Shown one piece after another: positions 63,316-64,000 of a stretch of DNA of 64,000 nt. The position numbers and the translations under genes were made by a program. Under the pieces are notes generated by a model. The model made no database searches and was not told where the DNA came from. It worked only from the letters and a program-made list of their open reading frames with translations. Source of the DNA: VXNF01 sp965116465. GTDB taxonomy: Bacteria > Actinomycetota > Acidimicrobiia > Acidimicrobiales > CATQHL01. Every line of letters begins with the position of its first letter. Positions within the stretch are counted from its first letter, which is position 1. Location of the stretch: assembly GCA_965116465.1 (NCBI GenBank), contig OZ220687.1:682001-746000 (forward strand), in the 5' to 3' direction.

Positions 63316-64000
63316 TTGACAGAGTCCATCACCATCACCGACAACCGCACCGGCGAATCGGTCGAGATCCCGATCCTCAACGGCGGCGTGGACTCCGGCG
63401 GATGGGCCAAGCTCCTCGGCAACATCTGGTTCTCCGACGACGCCTTCAGCCACACCGCCATCGGCGAGAGCTCGATCACGCAGATCGTGGGGGCCGAGGG
63501 AATCCTGCGCTACCGGGGCTACCCCATCGAGCAGCTGGCGCGCCGATCGACATACCTCGAGGTGGCCTACCTGCTCCTCTTCGGAGAACTACCCACGCCG
63601 GACCAGTTCGACAGCTGGCGGGACGAGATAACCCACCACACCTACATCCACGAGAATTTCCGCAAGCGCTTCATGGAGTCGTTCCGCTACGACGCCCACC
63701 CGATGGGAGTTCTCGTCTCCTCGCTCGCCGCGCTCTCGACCTACTACCCCGAGGCCAAGGACGTGGAGGATCCCGAGGCGCGGATGCGCCAGATCGTGCG
63801 GCTCATCGCCAAGGTTCCGACCATGGCCGCTGCCGCCCACCGCTTCTCCATCGGCATGCCGTTCGTCTACCCGGACAACGACTTGGACTTCACCTCCAAC
63901 TTCCTGTCGATGATGTTCCGCGTGGCCGAGCCCCGCTACCACTGCCATCCGGCCGTTCGCCGGGCTCTCGAGATCCTGTTCATCCTGCACGCCGATCACA
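63316..64000 (+). CDS. gltA: Citrate synthase, N-terminal part (runs off the window)
   Basis: The reading frame starts at a TTG (63316) and is open to the window end, giving 228 residues. TESITITDNRTGESVEIPIL opens it, then GILRYRGYPIEQLARRSTYLEVAYLLLFGELP, LIAKVPTMAAAAHRF and the active-site ILHADH at the edge, typical of the hexameric type II enzyme. A TATCAT box at 63287-63292 is a possible -10. It condenses oxaloacetate and acetyl-CoA. No ATG or GTG gives a better N-terminus, so TTG initiation is likely and may limit translation. Confidence 0.92.
   Translation, partial: MTESITITDNRTGESVEIPILNGGVDSGGWAKLLGNIWFSDDAFSHTAIGESSITQIVGAEGILRYRGYPIEQLARRSTYLEVAYLLLFGELPTPDQFDSWRDEITHHTYIHENFRKRFMESFRYDAHPMGVLVSSLAALSTYYPEAKDVEDPEARMRQIVRLIAKVPTMAAAAHRFSIGMPFVYPDNDLDFTSNFLSMMFRVAEPRYHCHPAVRRALEILFILHADH

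Overview
The window is high-GC, densely coded DNA with many GTG/TTG starts and GTGA/ATGA stop-start overlaps. It looks like an actinobacterial chromosome. Direct pointers are an S-(hydroxymethyl)mycothiol dehydrogenase (mycothiol chemistry), a DUF222/HNH protein, adjacent secA-prfB and ftsEX, an FtsK translocase, and no transposase or plasmid gene. The mix of CoA-ester chemistry, P450s, betaine uptake and reverse transsulfuration would fit an Acidimicrobiia-like marine or soil actinobacterium. That class assignment is inference. Coding is about 95 percent, no gap exceeds 300 bp, and no tRNA, rRNA or CRISPR array was seen.

Layout. 0.1-5.7 kb (minus): a CoA-ester operon with a class III CoA-transferase, a MenB/BadI-type crotonase, a PaaK-like ligase, a degenerate SDR subunit coupled to an active SDR, and an FAH-family hydrolase. 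5.8-8.6 kb (minus): mycothiol-dependent formaldehyde dehydrogenase, then ftsE-ftsX. 8.8-15.3 kb (plus): a ProVWX osmoprotectant importer with an enlarged permease and two tandem ProX lipoproteins. 15.4-22.4 kb (minus): prfB, secA, ybaK-like, ftsK. 22.5-26 kb: Dabb protein, amidohydrolase, and the divergent Lrp/ald pair. 26.2-32 kb: an SbcCD/YhaNO-like pair, the DUF222/HNH protein and a small membrane coiled-coil protein. 32-35.6 kb: a MaoC heterodimer and cbs with a gamma-lyase.

35.7-40.1 kb (minus): a ribose-type ABC importer. 40.2-53.4 kb: an oxidative CoA-ester cluster around a bidirectional promoter at 46.75-46.92 kb. Leftward it holds two paralogous P450s, an SDR, an NTF2-like protein, an acyl-CoA synthetase and an LLM flavoenzyme. 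Rightward it holds a DUF35 protein, a thiolase, a P450 and an SDR, all stop-start coupled, followed by a SnoaL-like protein, a class II aldolase and a further P450. The ABC importer promoter and the P450 promoter carry the same CAAAC-N4-GTTTG-like operator abutting a GATA(A/T) -10 box, so importer and cluster may be one regulon.

53.4-57.3 kb: DUF1330, isochorismatase-family hydrolase, beta-carbonic anhydrase, carbamoylase-type amidohydrolase, a thiamine-binding protein and an HTH regulator, plausibly for N-carbamoyl or ureide use. 57.4-61.7 kb (minus): a BMP-type nucleoside ABC transporter in which the second permease (no 3' end) and the binding protein (no signal peptide) are joined out of frame, which looks like a deletion scar. 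61.9-64 kb (plus): carboxyltransferase and the start of a TTG-initiated citrate synthase.

The most unusual items are the 59.85 kb deletion junction, the shared operator, the insertion of the ProVWX cassette into the secA-prfB-ftsEX block, the alanine-rich coiled-coil spacer shared by two unrelated binding lipoproteins, and a three-copy intergenic hairpin repeat with a compensatory base change.
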